Part shown: in pieces, positions 1 through 12,200 of the stretch
Numbering within the stretch: position 1 is the stretch's first letter
How the letters are laid out: each line of letters begins with the position of its first letter
NCBI GenBank assembly: GCA_963082875.1
Contig: OY720098.1
Span: 11,780,001 to 11,844,000, forward strand
Origin: Corella eumyota
Taxonomy: Eukaryota; Chordata; Ascidiacea; Phlebobranchia; Corellidae
Length of the DNA stretch: 64,000 bases
Direction of reading: 5' to 3'
Translations under genes and position numbers: made by a program
Notes under the pieces: model-generated
Database searches by the model: none
What the model saw: only the letters and a program-made list of their open reading frames with translations
What the model was told of the DNA's origin: nothing

Positions 1-2092
1 TCTGTAATTCAGCTAGTAAATTAATTGTTAATTTTAAACAATTTATTTTAATTCAAGGGTGAATCTTGATTAATTTGAGGATGTTTCAAATGCAATAAGA
101 AAATTATGGTGAGGCAAAATAATAACCCTCTTTATTCAGCTGTACTATTTATTTACCTAAACCTTGTGAGAAACAGTCACATAATTTTATATGATTGCCA
201 AAAAATCCCCAAATGTTCAGAGTTTAGTTTATTATTTATAAACTATTTAACATGAATAATTTCCAAAATTATTATTAGGCCCCCAAAAAAACGCCCATTT
301 TGAGGTTTTTGAATTCTTTTGTGGTTGTTAGACTGGATAAGCAACTTTTGGGCGTGATTTGAATATTTGTAATGTAAAGGGCTATTGTATTTTAAACCAC
401 TTATGTAAGAAAAACTATTTAGTTATAAAAAGGTTGCATAAGACATTAGATTATTTGTAGTTTAACCCATTCTCACGACCTGCAGTCAGTTTTTTTGGCT
501 ATATACAAAAACGTTTTGGGTAAAACGCTATTCACGTTTGAACACCATTTCGTAAGTTGAAAAGATACAGAAAAATCAAAAAAAGTGTGCAAAGAGAAAC
601 TCAATTTATCCAGCACTCGTTACACTGGGCGTACTAGTGCCTAGTACATTTGCCTGGGGGCCCTGTGCTCAGTTCCGGCGTTTCTAAAGGTACTGTTCGT
701 TCCTGGAACCAAAATCTCGTTTACAAAAGGGATGTTTAAACTTCATACGATTTTCGATTGTGCATTCTAATGACAATAACAACATTAAAATTAATCTAAT
801 TAACTAAAACGTTGATAAATCGTTTAGGACGAAGGCGTTCTCGGTTCGTTTCCATGATCTTTATGACGTCTTAAAAAGAACGTTGTCTGTGTCAAGTATT
901 ATGCCTGTTGTTAAACAAGGCTTAATAACCTTAATATACAAAATAACCCCTACAACGCATATAGTTGTTTAACTTTAAAATTATGTAACAATCACTAAAT
1001 GTTATTGCTGTTGAGCCCGGTTTTAACCTTTAAACGGGGCGTTAAATTGCCTGTCTGTTTCTTTGTCAAACCCAGACTGCGCAAACGACTAGGCCAAATT
1101 AAAACGTAAGTGTGCAGATTTAAGGCTGGGTTTTCCTTATAAATATATGAATACTTTGATGAGTGTAAAATTTTGTTTAATAATACCAAGAAATGTTACC
1201 ATACAGTTAATTATTAAAATGTGGCGTTAGCATAATGTTTGGTCTATATTCGTCTTGGTTAGGAATTCCGGATTCGTTTCCGTACCTTGACTGGCCTCAG
1301 GCAAAGTCGTGCCTACCTTGCCCTAAAGGCGGCATTTACAGCCTGGCAATTCGTTTAACTTTTGTGTTGTAAATTTACGAATTTGTTTTATTTACAAATC
1401 GTTTTTAAAGCGTAGCTTTTAATGATAAAAACAATTAATTAAAGTTGGTAAAAAACATTTTTATTGAGAATCGTTACCAAAAATGTGTTAAAACGCGGAT
1501 GGACGTGTTAATTACTCTTTAATTTTTGTAAACTGTTTCCGCTAAATTTTAGTTCATGGTTAAGGCTAAATAGTACGCCCTGTACCAACCACGCCTAAAA
1601 ATTTCTTGTTAACAAGAATTTTGATTACGCTCATCCGCTATCGCTGTATTTAATTTTTTTATATAAAACATTGACACAATTTTACTTTTTATATAAAACA
1701 TTGATACAATCAGTTAAAATATTTATCTTTATTTGCAATGTTGGTCTCAACTTTAAAGTGCACGTGTGTTCATCAATTTATAAAAGTAAAATTAATAAAT
1801 AATTTAAAAAGGTTAAATAAAAAAAAACTAACTTAAATTAATTTATTTATTACTGCTTGACAAGATATAATTAACCTGCACCACATACTAAAGGGTCAAA
1901 CACGGCAATAACAATTTGTATTTGAAGTTTTTATGGGTTTAGAGTTGTTTTTATTTTATGACCTTGTTTGAAACACCGGTACTATAATTTTAACAATATG
2001 AAAAGTCACTTTCTAAACTACTCCTGGGATGTGATATTTGAAGCACCTAATTGCGTGGCCTTATGACGTAATGTTTGTTAATTTTAGTTGGG

Positions 2093-2100
2093 TGACGTCA
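2093..2100. promoter_or_regulatory. CRE-like palindrome TGACGTCA
   Basis: This is a perfect 8-bp cAMP-response-element palindrome about 1.2 kb upstream of the trefoil gene start, with a half-matching TGACGTAA about 30 bp before it. CREB/ATF-type bZIP factors bind this sequence. Function here is inferred only; a single 8-mer can occur by chance, though a pair within 40 bp is less usual in such AT-rich DNA. Confidence 0.25.
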
Positions 2101-3194
2101 TCAATTTAATGTGGCAACTATTTTTTCACTCTGGTATATATTTAAATTTCTAAAATATTTGAATTTCTAGTTGTTTATTTATTTATTTAAAATTTATAAT
2201 TTAATAATAGGTTGCAAATTATAGTTTATTTTTATAATATTTTTATTGCTTTTAAGCATTCAAGAAACTTGCAAAATGTTTTTATAATTGATTTCGTTCT
2301 TTAAAATCTCCCTATTTATTTTTGTAATTTAAAATTTGTTTTGATTTGTAATCTCTTACATTAAAACAATACTAAGAAAAAATACTCGTCAGACGAACTT
2401 AATTTTTAATTGCAGGTGTAAGAAATATGTTGACACACTTTTGAGGTTTTATCGTATGTGGATATGATAATTGCACTCCTTTGTTTTCTGGCTCATGAAA
2501 ACCGTTCCTAAAACACAACCACGACGTTGCTTTCAACCGGGCGAGAAGCAATTAAAATTTGCCCCCAAGGTTTTTACGAGTGGGTTTTGAAATCTTTCTA
2601 AAACTGGCGTTAAAAAAGGGAATATTTTTCTTATAAGCTAACACCGGCGACAATTTCATCATTGTTCGAAATCAATTCGCTAAAAAGCTGATTCTGTGCC
2701 AATTTAAAAGGATACAGTATAGAAAAGGTAAAATATTAGTTTTTAGGTCAATTTTGTTTTAAGAATTTTTAAGAATTCAAAAATATATTTTGTATTTCCT
2801 GGCTAATATATTAAATTAACATAAGAATAATAAGAAAAGGCATAATGTGATACTATTTTAACGTAACCATTGTCGCTGGTGTAATTACTATTTAAGCTTA
2901 CGTCGTATGGTAAATCTTAGAATTTTAAATAAAATACCTGATTTTTATTATCAACTGAGCACGTGCCAATAAACGTGCAATGTTTTTTAAATTTACGATG
3001 TGGTCATTCGTGTATATTTACATGCTATAAGATCGTATGAATAACTAATTTATAAATACTAGACACAGGTGCTTAAAAAATCGCACGGTCGTGACTGATT
3101 TTGAGTTCGACCGTGAAAACAACATTTTGTGAACAAGTGGAAAAATAAGACCCCGATACGAGACTGGTCACAAAGAAACGCCTACGCTTTAGGC

Positions 3195-3200
3195 TATAAA
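3195..3200 (+). promoter_or_regulatory. TATA-box candidate of the trefoil gene
   Basis: TATAAA within a GC-richer context (GGCTATAAAGTG), about 65 bp upstream of a 3' splice-like acceptor (AG at 3266) and 80 bp upstream of the ATG. It is placed as expected for a core promoter of a highly expressed secreted protein. It is not tested. Confidence 0.35.
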
Positions 3201-3260
3201 GTGACACCAAGGCGTGTTAAGTATTAAGTACATGCGCGTTTCGTAATCATTGTGCATTAT

Positions 3261-3266
3261 TTTTCA
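3261..3266 (+). promoter_or_regulatory. Candidate SL trans-splice acceptor before the trefoil ATG
   Basis: A pyrimidine-rich tract ends in TTTTCAG at 3266, and the ATG follows 13 nt later at 3280. No upstream exon is apparent. In Ciona many mRNAs receive a short spliced leader at just such an acceptor close to the start codon. The alternative is an unseen 5' UTR exon spliced in cis. Confidence 0.4.
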
Positions 3267-3279
3267 GACTAGTAAAACA

Positions 3280-6200
3280 ATGAAGATCTGTGCGCTTCTC
3301 TTCGGCCTCGTGGCCTTGGTCTCTGCAGGTAAAGATAACTTAAAACTTTAGAGTTAAAAAATTAAAAAAACTTTAGAATTAAACTTGAAAATATAAAATA
3401 GTTAGCATGGCATGATCGTTTAATCTAAATTAGCTGAATATATACTTAATACTAAACAAGTTTTTAAATCGCTAATTATTTTGGTTTTAAATAGTATTAT
3501 ATTTATTTTAATTAAAATTTTTATTATTTTTTGCAGTACCAACACCTAGACAAGGAGCACGTAAGATAAATTTCTTTTTTATATTGTAAAGTAATTTTTT
3601 TTAGATTTTCAAGTTTCTTTTTAAAATACTCCAGATTTATCATTTATTAATCTATGTTTAAAATTTAAAAGCATTATTTTGTATTTTAGCTATCAACAAT
3701 GAAGTCTTGCTTATGTTTTCGCTTATTGCTACAGAAAGAGCTGGAGGTAAAATTAAAAAAAAACTTGTATTTTCTGTGCATTACAATGAATATTAACTTA
3801 GTAAATAAATCTAATAAAACGAAATGTAAAAAAAACAAATGTAATTATTTTTTTTAGATAATCCCATGGATGTTATCGATATCATGGCCCCTTACCTAGT
3901 TGCAGACAATATGGATTTGGATCACGAAAAACAATTATTTTTACTTGCAACTGGTGGTTTAGACTTAGGTAAAAAATATTTTTCGACATTAAAACTATCT
4001 CAGCTAAACGTATCTGTTAAGTCAACTGTAATAATTAAAATTATAATTTGTTAAATATCTCTGTGTATAAATATGAATATGTAAAGGTATAAACTTTTGA
4101 TCTTATTTAAATAGAAACTTCCAACACTGTTTTGAATAAGTTTCTTCCACTTTTGATGTCGGAACAAAAGACAACCGAAGAACAATTGATGTCTCTTTTA
4201 CTTCTCTCAAAACAATTTTGCAGAAAAGAGAAAGGCGATGTCGTATCTTCATGTAAGTGTTTTTCTATTTTAAGTTTATCTTAACCCTTTTATACCCGCC
4301 AATATTTTAACTAAATTTAAATATTTGAATAATCGCAGGCCCCGACGATGAGGAAACAGTTCTTCCCATTCTTGCATTAAATTCTAAAAAGGGATGCTTC
4401 TCCAATAATTTTGGAACTGATTCAGTCGCTACCCCTCAATCAGATACTGACATGTGCATGTGCGAGCCTGAAACTGATCTTTTGTTCATGTTATCTCTTT
4501 TCGATCGATTTTCCCGCCAAAGTAAGAAAATCTACAAAATGATTACAATTTTTCGCTTATTAAAACTTTGGTAACAAATTTAATAAAGTGTTTTTTAATA
4601 AATGTTATTCTATAAAAATGTACTTATGCTTATTTATACTTTTAGCAACCCGAAGCGATTTGCCACCCCAGACCCCATTGGCTTTAATGAGCGTGCTGGA
4701 CAAAATGAGTTGCCGGTAAGTTTCCAAATGATTAATTTTGTTATATATATTCAAATATTTATTTTGTCGATTGAATTAAGTGTATGATTGATACATTTAA
4801 GATATATTTATTTAAAAATTTACTTGTTTAATAGGGGAACTTTGCAATCTACTGGTGCCGTATGTTCATGCAATAAAGTAACTGAGGGCAACCAGGCCTT
4901 GATGCTTCAATACCTTTTCACTTCCCCAGAAGTACAAGAAAATTTAACACGTAAGCAAAACCATTTAAATAACTTTTAACAAAAACTTAAACTGTTCCAG
5001 AAAATCACTAATATGTAAATATTATCTGACTTTAAAACAACGATTAAATGTTGATATGGAGCATGTCTTACGGGCATATCACAATTATACACGCATAATT
5101 TTTAAATATAAAAACCTTAAATATTTATAAAAATAAATAAAATTCTTAAATAAGTTGCATTTTTTAAATATTTTAGCACAACATTTACTATTTAATATAA
5201 GTAGTGCATGACATAATTAGTACATGCGCTTACGTAAAAATCCAGATCTAATTAGTTAATTCTGTTTAGCTGAAGTTAGAGCTGTCATCCGAAATATTAC
5301 AAATGTCCCTGAGCCCGAGGCTCGAATTCTCGGTAATCTCGGCAATCTTGGTAACCTTGGTAGCAACCTCAATTTTAACGACTTTTTCCTTTCATCGGTC
5401 TCCGGTCAATTCAATCCCCAACTTCTTTCTCTTTTTGCTAACCAAGGCGAATCAAATGAGGAACTCATCAGACAATTGATTCTTTCAAGCTTTGGTAAGT
5501 TTTATATGAATTAATAAAATAATAAAATTATATAAAAATTAACATATAAATGATGCCTTATAGAATTTGCAGGGTTTAAACAGGTTTTTATAAATATATT
5601 TAATTTTTACAGGTCTTGATTCTTCTGCTGTGCACATTTTGTTGAATGACGGATTCCAAGATGATGGCAACAAAGTTGGTTTAATCAACTACTTGACCAA
5701 CATCGGTTCACTTGACGCATCAATCATTCCATTGTTGTTGGGAGTTGATAATGGGCAGGACTTTTATCTTACTAACTTGATCAATAGCGGCGCTATTGAG
5801 CCACTTATTGGTATGATTTTGCTGGGAACACAAAGTGGTGCTAGCCAGGAACAGTTAATTGAATATATCTTTGAAGCACGTAAGTCATATGCGAAAGACT
5901 AATTATTTTTTGTTAGTTAAGACTTGCGTATTTGTTTTATTTTTTTACTTACTTTTTATTTATACATTGTTTAGTTGTACGAGCCAACGAACCCGACTAT
6001 TACACAAGCTTGGGACGGCCTTACGTGCCTAACCTACCAAGCGGAATCTACCCAGGATCTCAACTTTACTTTGCTCATTTCGAAACTCTTGAAGTTAACA
6101 CTTGTGCCCTTCATGATCTCCGCAACAGGTATTTTCAACATTTTTTTATTATACTGCTTAATTATTTCGTTTGGGTATACATTAGTTAAGCCTGCAAGTT

Positions 6201-7722
6201 GTTTACTTTTATATTTTTAGATTGTTATAGTTAGATGAATAAACATTAAATTGTTATACTTTTTCAGAACTTAACTAATAAACATTATTATTTGTAACAT
6301 AGAATGACTATTAGGAAATGTTTTTAAATTATATAACAAATTTAGCTTTATTTCAATAGATTTGAATGTGGGTACATTGGAATCAGCGCGGCCGAATGTG
6401 AGACTGCTCCATACTGTTGTTACAACGTAAGTTGTATTATAATTTATATTACAGAACACCAAAAATAACTTTGTTTTATAAATTTTCATTTCGAATGCTT
6501 TAATCTTATCTTAATTTGTTTTTTTAGCCTATATTCTTGACCGACACAGAAGTACGAAATGCAACTGATAATCAAATTACTTCGGCCATTGCTGTGCCAT
6601 GGTGTTATTACAACGTGTTCTTTATCTATTACGATTCGTGTAAGCCGAATATAAGAAAATTTTTAAAGATATTAAGGCAGCATTATTACTAATATAATAT
6701 TAAAGAGAACATAAACATTTTTTAAATCTTTTACCTAATTTGAAATGTTTTGTTTTAGTTTACATGGAAGTTAAACGACCTGGTGAATTCGCCTCCCCGA
6801 TCCAATGCCAAAGTCTTTTTAAATACGGACTTGAAATCAGCCCTGAATTATATTACTTGTATGATGCATCCAACCCTAATAACGGAGTAGGCCGACTTAT
6901 TAACGAGGTAAAGACGCCGATAGACATCAACAGCATTGCATGTTTAAATTTTAAATATCTTTTATTCGTATTTCTGTTTTTTTATTTTTTAAATTTATCT
7001 TTAATTTTCGTTATAGCGAAGAGAATGTGGTTACCCCGGTGTGACAGAATTTCACTGCGTTGCAATCAGGGGATGTTGTTGGGACGAAAACTCACCCTAC
7101 CGAGTGCCCCAGTGCTTCCGACCCAACGGCCCGTCCCAATTCAACTTTAACTTTGATGATATTCCAGCCGCTTATAGTCCTGGTAAGCTAATTTTTTTAA
7201 TTTATATCTAACAAAAGTAACATTTAAATATTTGCCATCTAACTTTTTTTACTTGCTTTTAGTTTATAAAATAGCAATTCTTGATATAAAATTTTTATTT
7301 TTTTATTAAGGAAACGGAACTTGCAATGTCAACACTTACCAAATTCCAATTCTTTATTACAAACGAGTCGCCTGTCATTATGACTTTGAGCATTATGTTA
7401 TTGGCTATGATATTCTTGCAATTCCTAACCGACTTGACTGCCTCACCAAGCTTGGTAAGTTGAAATATGTAAAAACAAGTTAGGTCTGTAGTTCACTTTT
7501 TTTTATTTTTTTTTTATTGATAATATTTGTCTTATAATTTAATTTTTCTATTTTTAAGGATGTTGTTATGAGGACAATGAACAGGTAGCCACGCAATATC
7601 CATATGTCCCAAGATGTTATCAGAGAGAAGGCGGACGCGGAGCCATTCCCTTCGGGATTTTAGCACCTTCTCTACTTGCTAGAACGGCGGAACTTGAATA
7701 CCCACCTCACGAGAAAAAATAG
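3280..7722 (+). CDS. Secreted multi-trefoil-domain protein, 731 aa, 17 exons
   Basis: Exons: 3280-3328, 3537-3560, 3690-3746, 3858-3968, 4115-4252, 4339-4521, 4646-4715, 4835-4950, 5270-5494, 5613-5879, 5975-6128, 6360-6426, 6528-6639, 6759-6907, 7017-7182, 7311-7454, 7559-7722. Coding length is 2,196 nt, all GT-AG, in frame. Residues 1-16 form a signal peptide (MKICALLFGLVALVSA). Residues 17 to about 450 are helical and low in cysteine, with a degenerate repeat (TTEEQLMSLLLLS, SNEELIRQLILSS, ASQEQLIEYIFEA). Then follow three P-type trefoil domains: A about 451-516 (ECGYIGIS, CCYN, VPWCYYN), B about 577-606 (ECGYPGVTEFHC, GCCWD, VPQCF), C about 632-696 (LGCCYE, VPRCYQ). Domain B lacks the first of the usual six cysteines at normal spacing. 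Most upstream introns are phase 1, as in shuffled extracellular genes. Trefoil proteins are secreted mucosal or egg-coat components; the exact role here is unknown. Confidence 0.88.
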
Positions 7723-9014
7723 ATTATCTAACTAACAAATTTTATTTTATATATAATTTACTACAATTAATTAAATATCGTTCTGTACTTAGGTGCATTT
7801 TAAAAAGCTTTATTATTTCAGGTTTATATAATGTAGACCTTAAGTTTAAATTCGGCCACTTATATTAAAAAAACTGACTAATAGACTTGGCAAGTTTAAA
7901 AAAAATGAATGACATACTGTTACAATTGCCTACATGGAAATTTGTGATTTTTAAACTGTCAGTATTTATTTATTTTTGCCTTGTATTTGACATCAATCTA
8001 AGCGACCTATTTATAACTCATGAAATGCTCTCATCAAGAAAACCTATTTTTCGTTGTTCGTTTTATACTTTTATTTTTGCTTACATTATTAGGCTTCAAC
8101 CCCTTTGAAAGCCTGTTATCACATTTATTAATACTTGCTCACCCAATAACTCATACTACCTTTTACTAACGCAATTAAGTTGTTTTTATTAATAAAATTT
8201 CAACAACTTTTACTTATTTTAATATTTGTAGATAGCCCCTATACTTCAAAGAACTATAAACTTTAAAAAAGCAGACTTTTAAGGATCATATTTACACATT
8301 GTATATTTTAATAAGTTAAGCGTTACAATAATACATTTATTTGTAACATTCCCATATAGAACACGATTATTGTAAAAATGAAAAATAGCAAAACGTAGAG
8401 ATAGGCGAATTGTACATATCGGTATGAATTCAAGTCTAAAGAAACTAAAAACAAGTAAAATAAAAAAAAAATATATATATATATATATAACAGCACAGGA
8501 AATCTTAAACACAGATTAACCTTATTTTCATCATGTACACCATAAATATATTCTAAAGCTGATAGGCCAATAAAAGCATTAGGTTATGCTATTTTCGCCT
8601 GCAAACACTATTTTGCATGCAGTAATGAAGTAGATGATTAAAAAATAGATTAAAAAAATATAACAAAAAAGGAAAAAATTGTCTTAGTGTAACACAATAA
8701 ATGTCGTACTACTTAATATAACTTAAACAACAGCTGACTTTATAATGATAAAAAGTATTTAGGCGTAAATTAAATATTTTGCATCAAGTATACGTGGATG
8801 ATAAAGCAAATGAGAATGAAGCTTTTAAAAAAGCTAGGACCTTATAAGATAATGTCAATTATAAATCTTAGTGAATTTTATTATAAAGCGACGAAGTTGT
8901 TATTAAAATGAGGTTTGTATGCATGCATTAACCCGCTGTTTGAATAAATGTGTATGGTATGAATGAATATGTTTTAATAAAATATTGTGAATCGTTAGTT
9001 TTAAGTTGTTATAG
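7723..9014. other. Intergenic gap with AT microsatellite
   Basis: This holds the 3' UTR of the trefoil gene and the 3' flank of the Kv1 gene, which converge here. A short (AT)n run lies at about 8470-8490. The small ORFs in both directions show no recognisable protein or splice support. Confidence 0.5.
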
Positions 9015-9154
9015 TTAAATCTTGACTTGTGTAAATACCCCGACTAACGCGTGGCCATCTGATTTGGCAAGTCCGTTTTGTATTTCGCATTTGTTATTCA
9101 TTAAAACCCGGTGTGCATAAACTGGAATCTCTATGATTGTGGCACCTTTCGTTT
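9015..9154 (-). CDS. Possible alternative 3'-terminal coding exon of the Kv1 gene
   Basis: Downstream of the annotated Kv1 stop a strong acceptor (GACTTCTTCTAG) at 9156-9155 opens a 46-codon frame from 9152 to a stop at 9015-9017. Inside the last Kv1 exon there are two good donors before its stop: GTGAGT after the Glu of KKRE, and GTATGT in SDQ. Joining either donor gives shorter tails (about 7 or 18 residues), because the long frame needs a phase-1 donor that I do not find. Alternative C-termini are common in Kv1 genes, so an isoform is plausible, but which frame is used is open. Confidence 0.25.
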
Positions 9155-9285
9155 CTAGAAGAAGTCAAAACCGATTGTATAAATTAAACAAAGGAGTATA
9201 TTATAAGAAAAATCTTAATATCAATTACGAGGTTTGAAAATGCGACCAAGTGGCCTAAATGTCAACTGTAGATAAGTGCACCTAT

Positions 9286-12200
9286 CTATGAAACATACTG
9301 ATCAGAAGCTCTGCGTGAATTACTCACTTCTCGTTTTTTATTAGCAACTTCGCGTTGATAGAAATACATGAAGTTCGAGACTATAACAGGAACAGGCAAA
9401 GCTAGACAAAGGATGCCAGTCAATGCGCATACGCTGCCAACTACTTTTCCAGCAACCGTAACTGGGTGCATGTCACCATAACCAACAGTTGTCATAGTAA
9501 CAATAGCCCACCAAAACGCATCTGGTATGCTTTTGAAATAAGTTTCTTTTCCAGGTGGCATTGTCGAGTCAATTTCTGCAAAACAGATATAAACTAAATA
9601 ATGGTATATTCTACTTAATTAATAAAGATTAATAAAGCTTAGTTTGTTTAAAGATTTGTTTTAGTTGGCCCAATTATTTTTCTATAAAAGTATTTGTATT
9701 TATGATAAGTTGTTTATTTATAGCCACGCTTGAGCGGTTTTAGAAAAAAAAACTAGTTGCTTAAAACAATCTTGTGTCAGATTCACAGACTAAATGTTAG
9801 TAAGTTGGTAATTGCTAGTATAGCAAGTTTTGGGTTTTTGTCATATTTATAGTATAAGTGTAACTTTATGTTGAGAAGTAGGACTTATATATAACTTGTA
9901 TTGGAAGGTGGACTTATACATGTTATTGTGGAAATGCTTTAAGGTAAGCAAATTTTATTTTGTTTAAATTTAAGCTTATTTTAATGTTTGAAAAATAGAA
10001 ACGTTTCTGTAATATTTTATAGCAGGAAATTAAATTTACATATTAACTAGCAAAATAACTTAACTGTTTTGATATTTACCTGCAAAATAAACAGCACTCG
10101 AAAAAATAACAACTCCGATAAGTACAAAAAATAAAAGCAGCCCAAGTTCTCTGAAACTTGACTTTAAAGTTTGGGCAAGGATTTGTAGACCCGTTGAGTG
10201 CCGAGATAGTTTAAAAATACGAAAAACTCGAACCAGGCGAACTACGCGAATAAAAGCGAGAGAAATTCCCTTCGCGTTTGTACTGTTTTCTAAATAGAAG
10301 TAGCTTTGGTAAAAATGATTATAAAGTGAGAAGACAAATAAGAAAAATTAGCTTTTATTAATTTATTACGACAATTTTTTATTTTTATTTTAAAAGCTTG
10401 TTTTTGATTTCTTACCTCCGGCTGCGTACGCTGCTGCTAAAGAGGCAGTGGTCACAAAATAAGGTATAATTGCAATTAGATCGATAGCATTTAGTAAGTC
10501 AACACAAAACTTAGTCTTCTGGGGACAGCTTAGAAAGCGACTTAACAGCTTTATGAAAATAAGAAAGTTTAAGATTTTGGTAGTATTTATTCTAGTTTAT
10601 AATTTGTTTGATTTTGAAATAGTAAATTTCTTGTCAATTTTATATAACAAAAAGTTTATGTTACCTCTATAGTAAACCAACATATACAAAATGTTTCTAT
10701 GATCCAAAATGGATTTTGTGTAAAATGTGGCAGTATTGTTCTTGTTTCATACGTTATATTACTTCTAAAAAAATGTAAAGGTGTTATAGCAATAAGAACA
10801 GCCAAAATAAACTAATCAAAGAGTTAAAAGTGCTTTTAATTTACAAATTAGTGACATTTTGGTGGTTAGTTATTAATATAGGGACACTCGCAATATTTAT
10901 CATAAAGTATGGAATAAATTTTATACTTATTTGCATTGACTTCGCTTAAGTTGGTGACAGGAACCTTTATGTAGGTTGTAGCGTCGGCAATCCAGGCATC
11001 TTGTAACGAAGGAACAGTTTCAAGACAAAAACATATTATCGATAAAAATATCACGGAAACGCTCACGACTGCCACTACGCGAGCGTAATTTGAACTTTCA
11101 GGTTTTTCGAACAAAATCCAAATAGCTCGCTGAACTTTGTTTTTGGGAAGTTTTTCTTTACGCTTTTGCAGTAGGTGGGGCGCCATACCGTTACCAAATT
11201 GTATGTATTCTTCCTCTAAAATATAAAATAACATTGCATTTAAAGTTGTACGACAAACAGTGTATTTCTTTATTTCAAAATCTAACAAAAAATAATGGCA
11301 TAAATGATATTTTTTTAATGAAACTAGTTACTTGCAATTATGTTTAAGTACCTTCAAAAATATATCCCTCTATTTCTTGGTATTTTACCATGGCATCAGT
11401 TCCGAGTTGAAAAAATTTTATTTCGTCTGCAAACATATCGACAGGAACGTCTAATGGTCGCCGTAATCTTCCCCCACTCTGCACAGGTTTAAATTTTAAA
11501 TATTTAATTAGGTTAAAAAATTAACCGATGAGGAAAGTTAATTTTAGGTTTTTATTTTTAAAAGATTTAAAAAAAGGGCCTTATATTTTATAAGTAAATA
11601 GATTAAATATTTATGCAAGTTTTTAATAGATATAAATCGATAATTAAATCAATATTTTCAGCAAAAATTAATCAGCGATATAACCACAAATAAGTTCACA
11701 AAGCGTTTGAAAAATATTGTTTTACATTTTTTAAACCAGAATTTAGAGTATTTATTTGAAGGGCATTAATTCACAATTTCCCCTTTGGGTCAGCTTAAAT
11801 AAGCTTTTAAACCGACTTTTCGGCTGCCTAGGCCAATGTGGTGTGGTAAGTAACGCAATCAATTAAGAAGTCTTTGTTAATAAATTATGCAAGCGGAAGT
11901 TAATTTGTATCGATTCGAAGTCCGAAAAATCGACCTTTTTTAAAAAAAAAGGAGACCGCACGCATTTTTAAAGGTTATTTTATCGTTGGGCATTAATCGC
12001 TTTTACCAAGCTATATAAAAAAGTTTTACTTTATACAGAGAAACCAATTAGGACACCAGGATTAAAAAAGGCTTTTAAATTCGTCGCAGATAAAAACGGT
12101 ATTTCTTTATAGAACACAAAAATTTAATTTAGGCATTTTGTTTTCGTTTGCTTATAGTAAGGCGATGTTATGATTTATAATCAAAATTTTAAAACGGCTT

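Larger units (their letters stand above)
1..3240. other. Intergenic region upstream of the trefoil gene
   Basis: I see no supportable gene here; ORFs are short and lack codon structure or good splice sites. The stretch from about 480 to 1700 is less AT-rich than its surroundings and contains a small perfect inverted repeat near 630 (arms GTACTAG/CTAGTAC, loop TGC). A full CRE palindrome TGACGTCA lies at 2093-2100, with a related TGACGTAA at 2064-2071. A TATA-like TATAAA at 3195-3200 is about 85 bp before the start codon of the downstream gene and could be its core promoter. No repeat family was recognised. Confidence 0.5.

Noticed and set aside
600-1370. tRNA-SINE-like segments near 620-700 and 1250-1360
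   Set aside because: Short B-box-like strings are present, but no A box at proper spacing and no similarity to the SINE body found elsewhere in the window.
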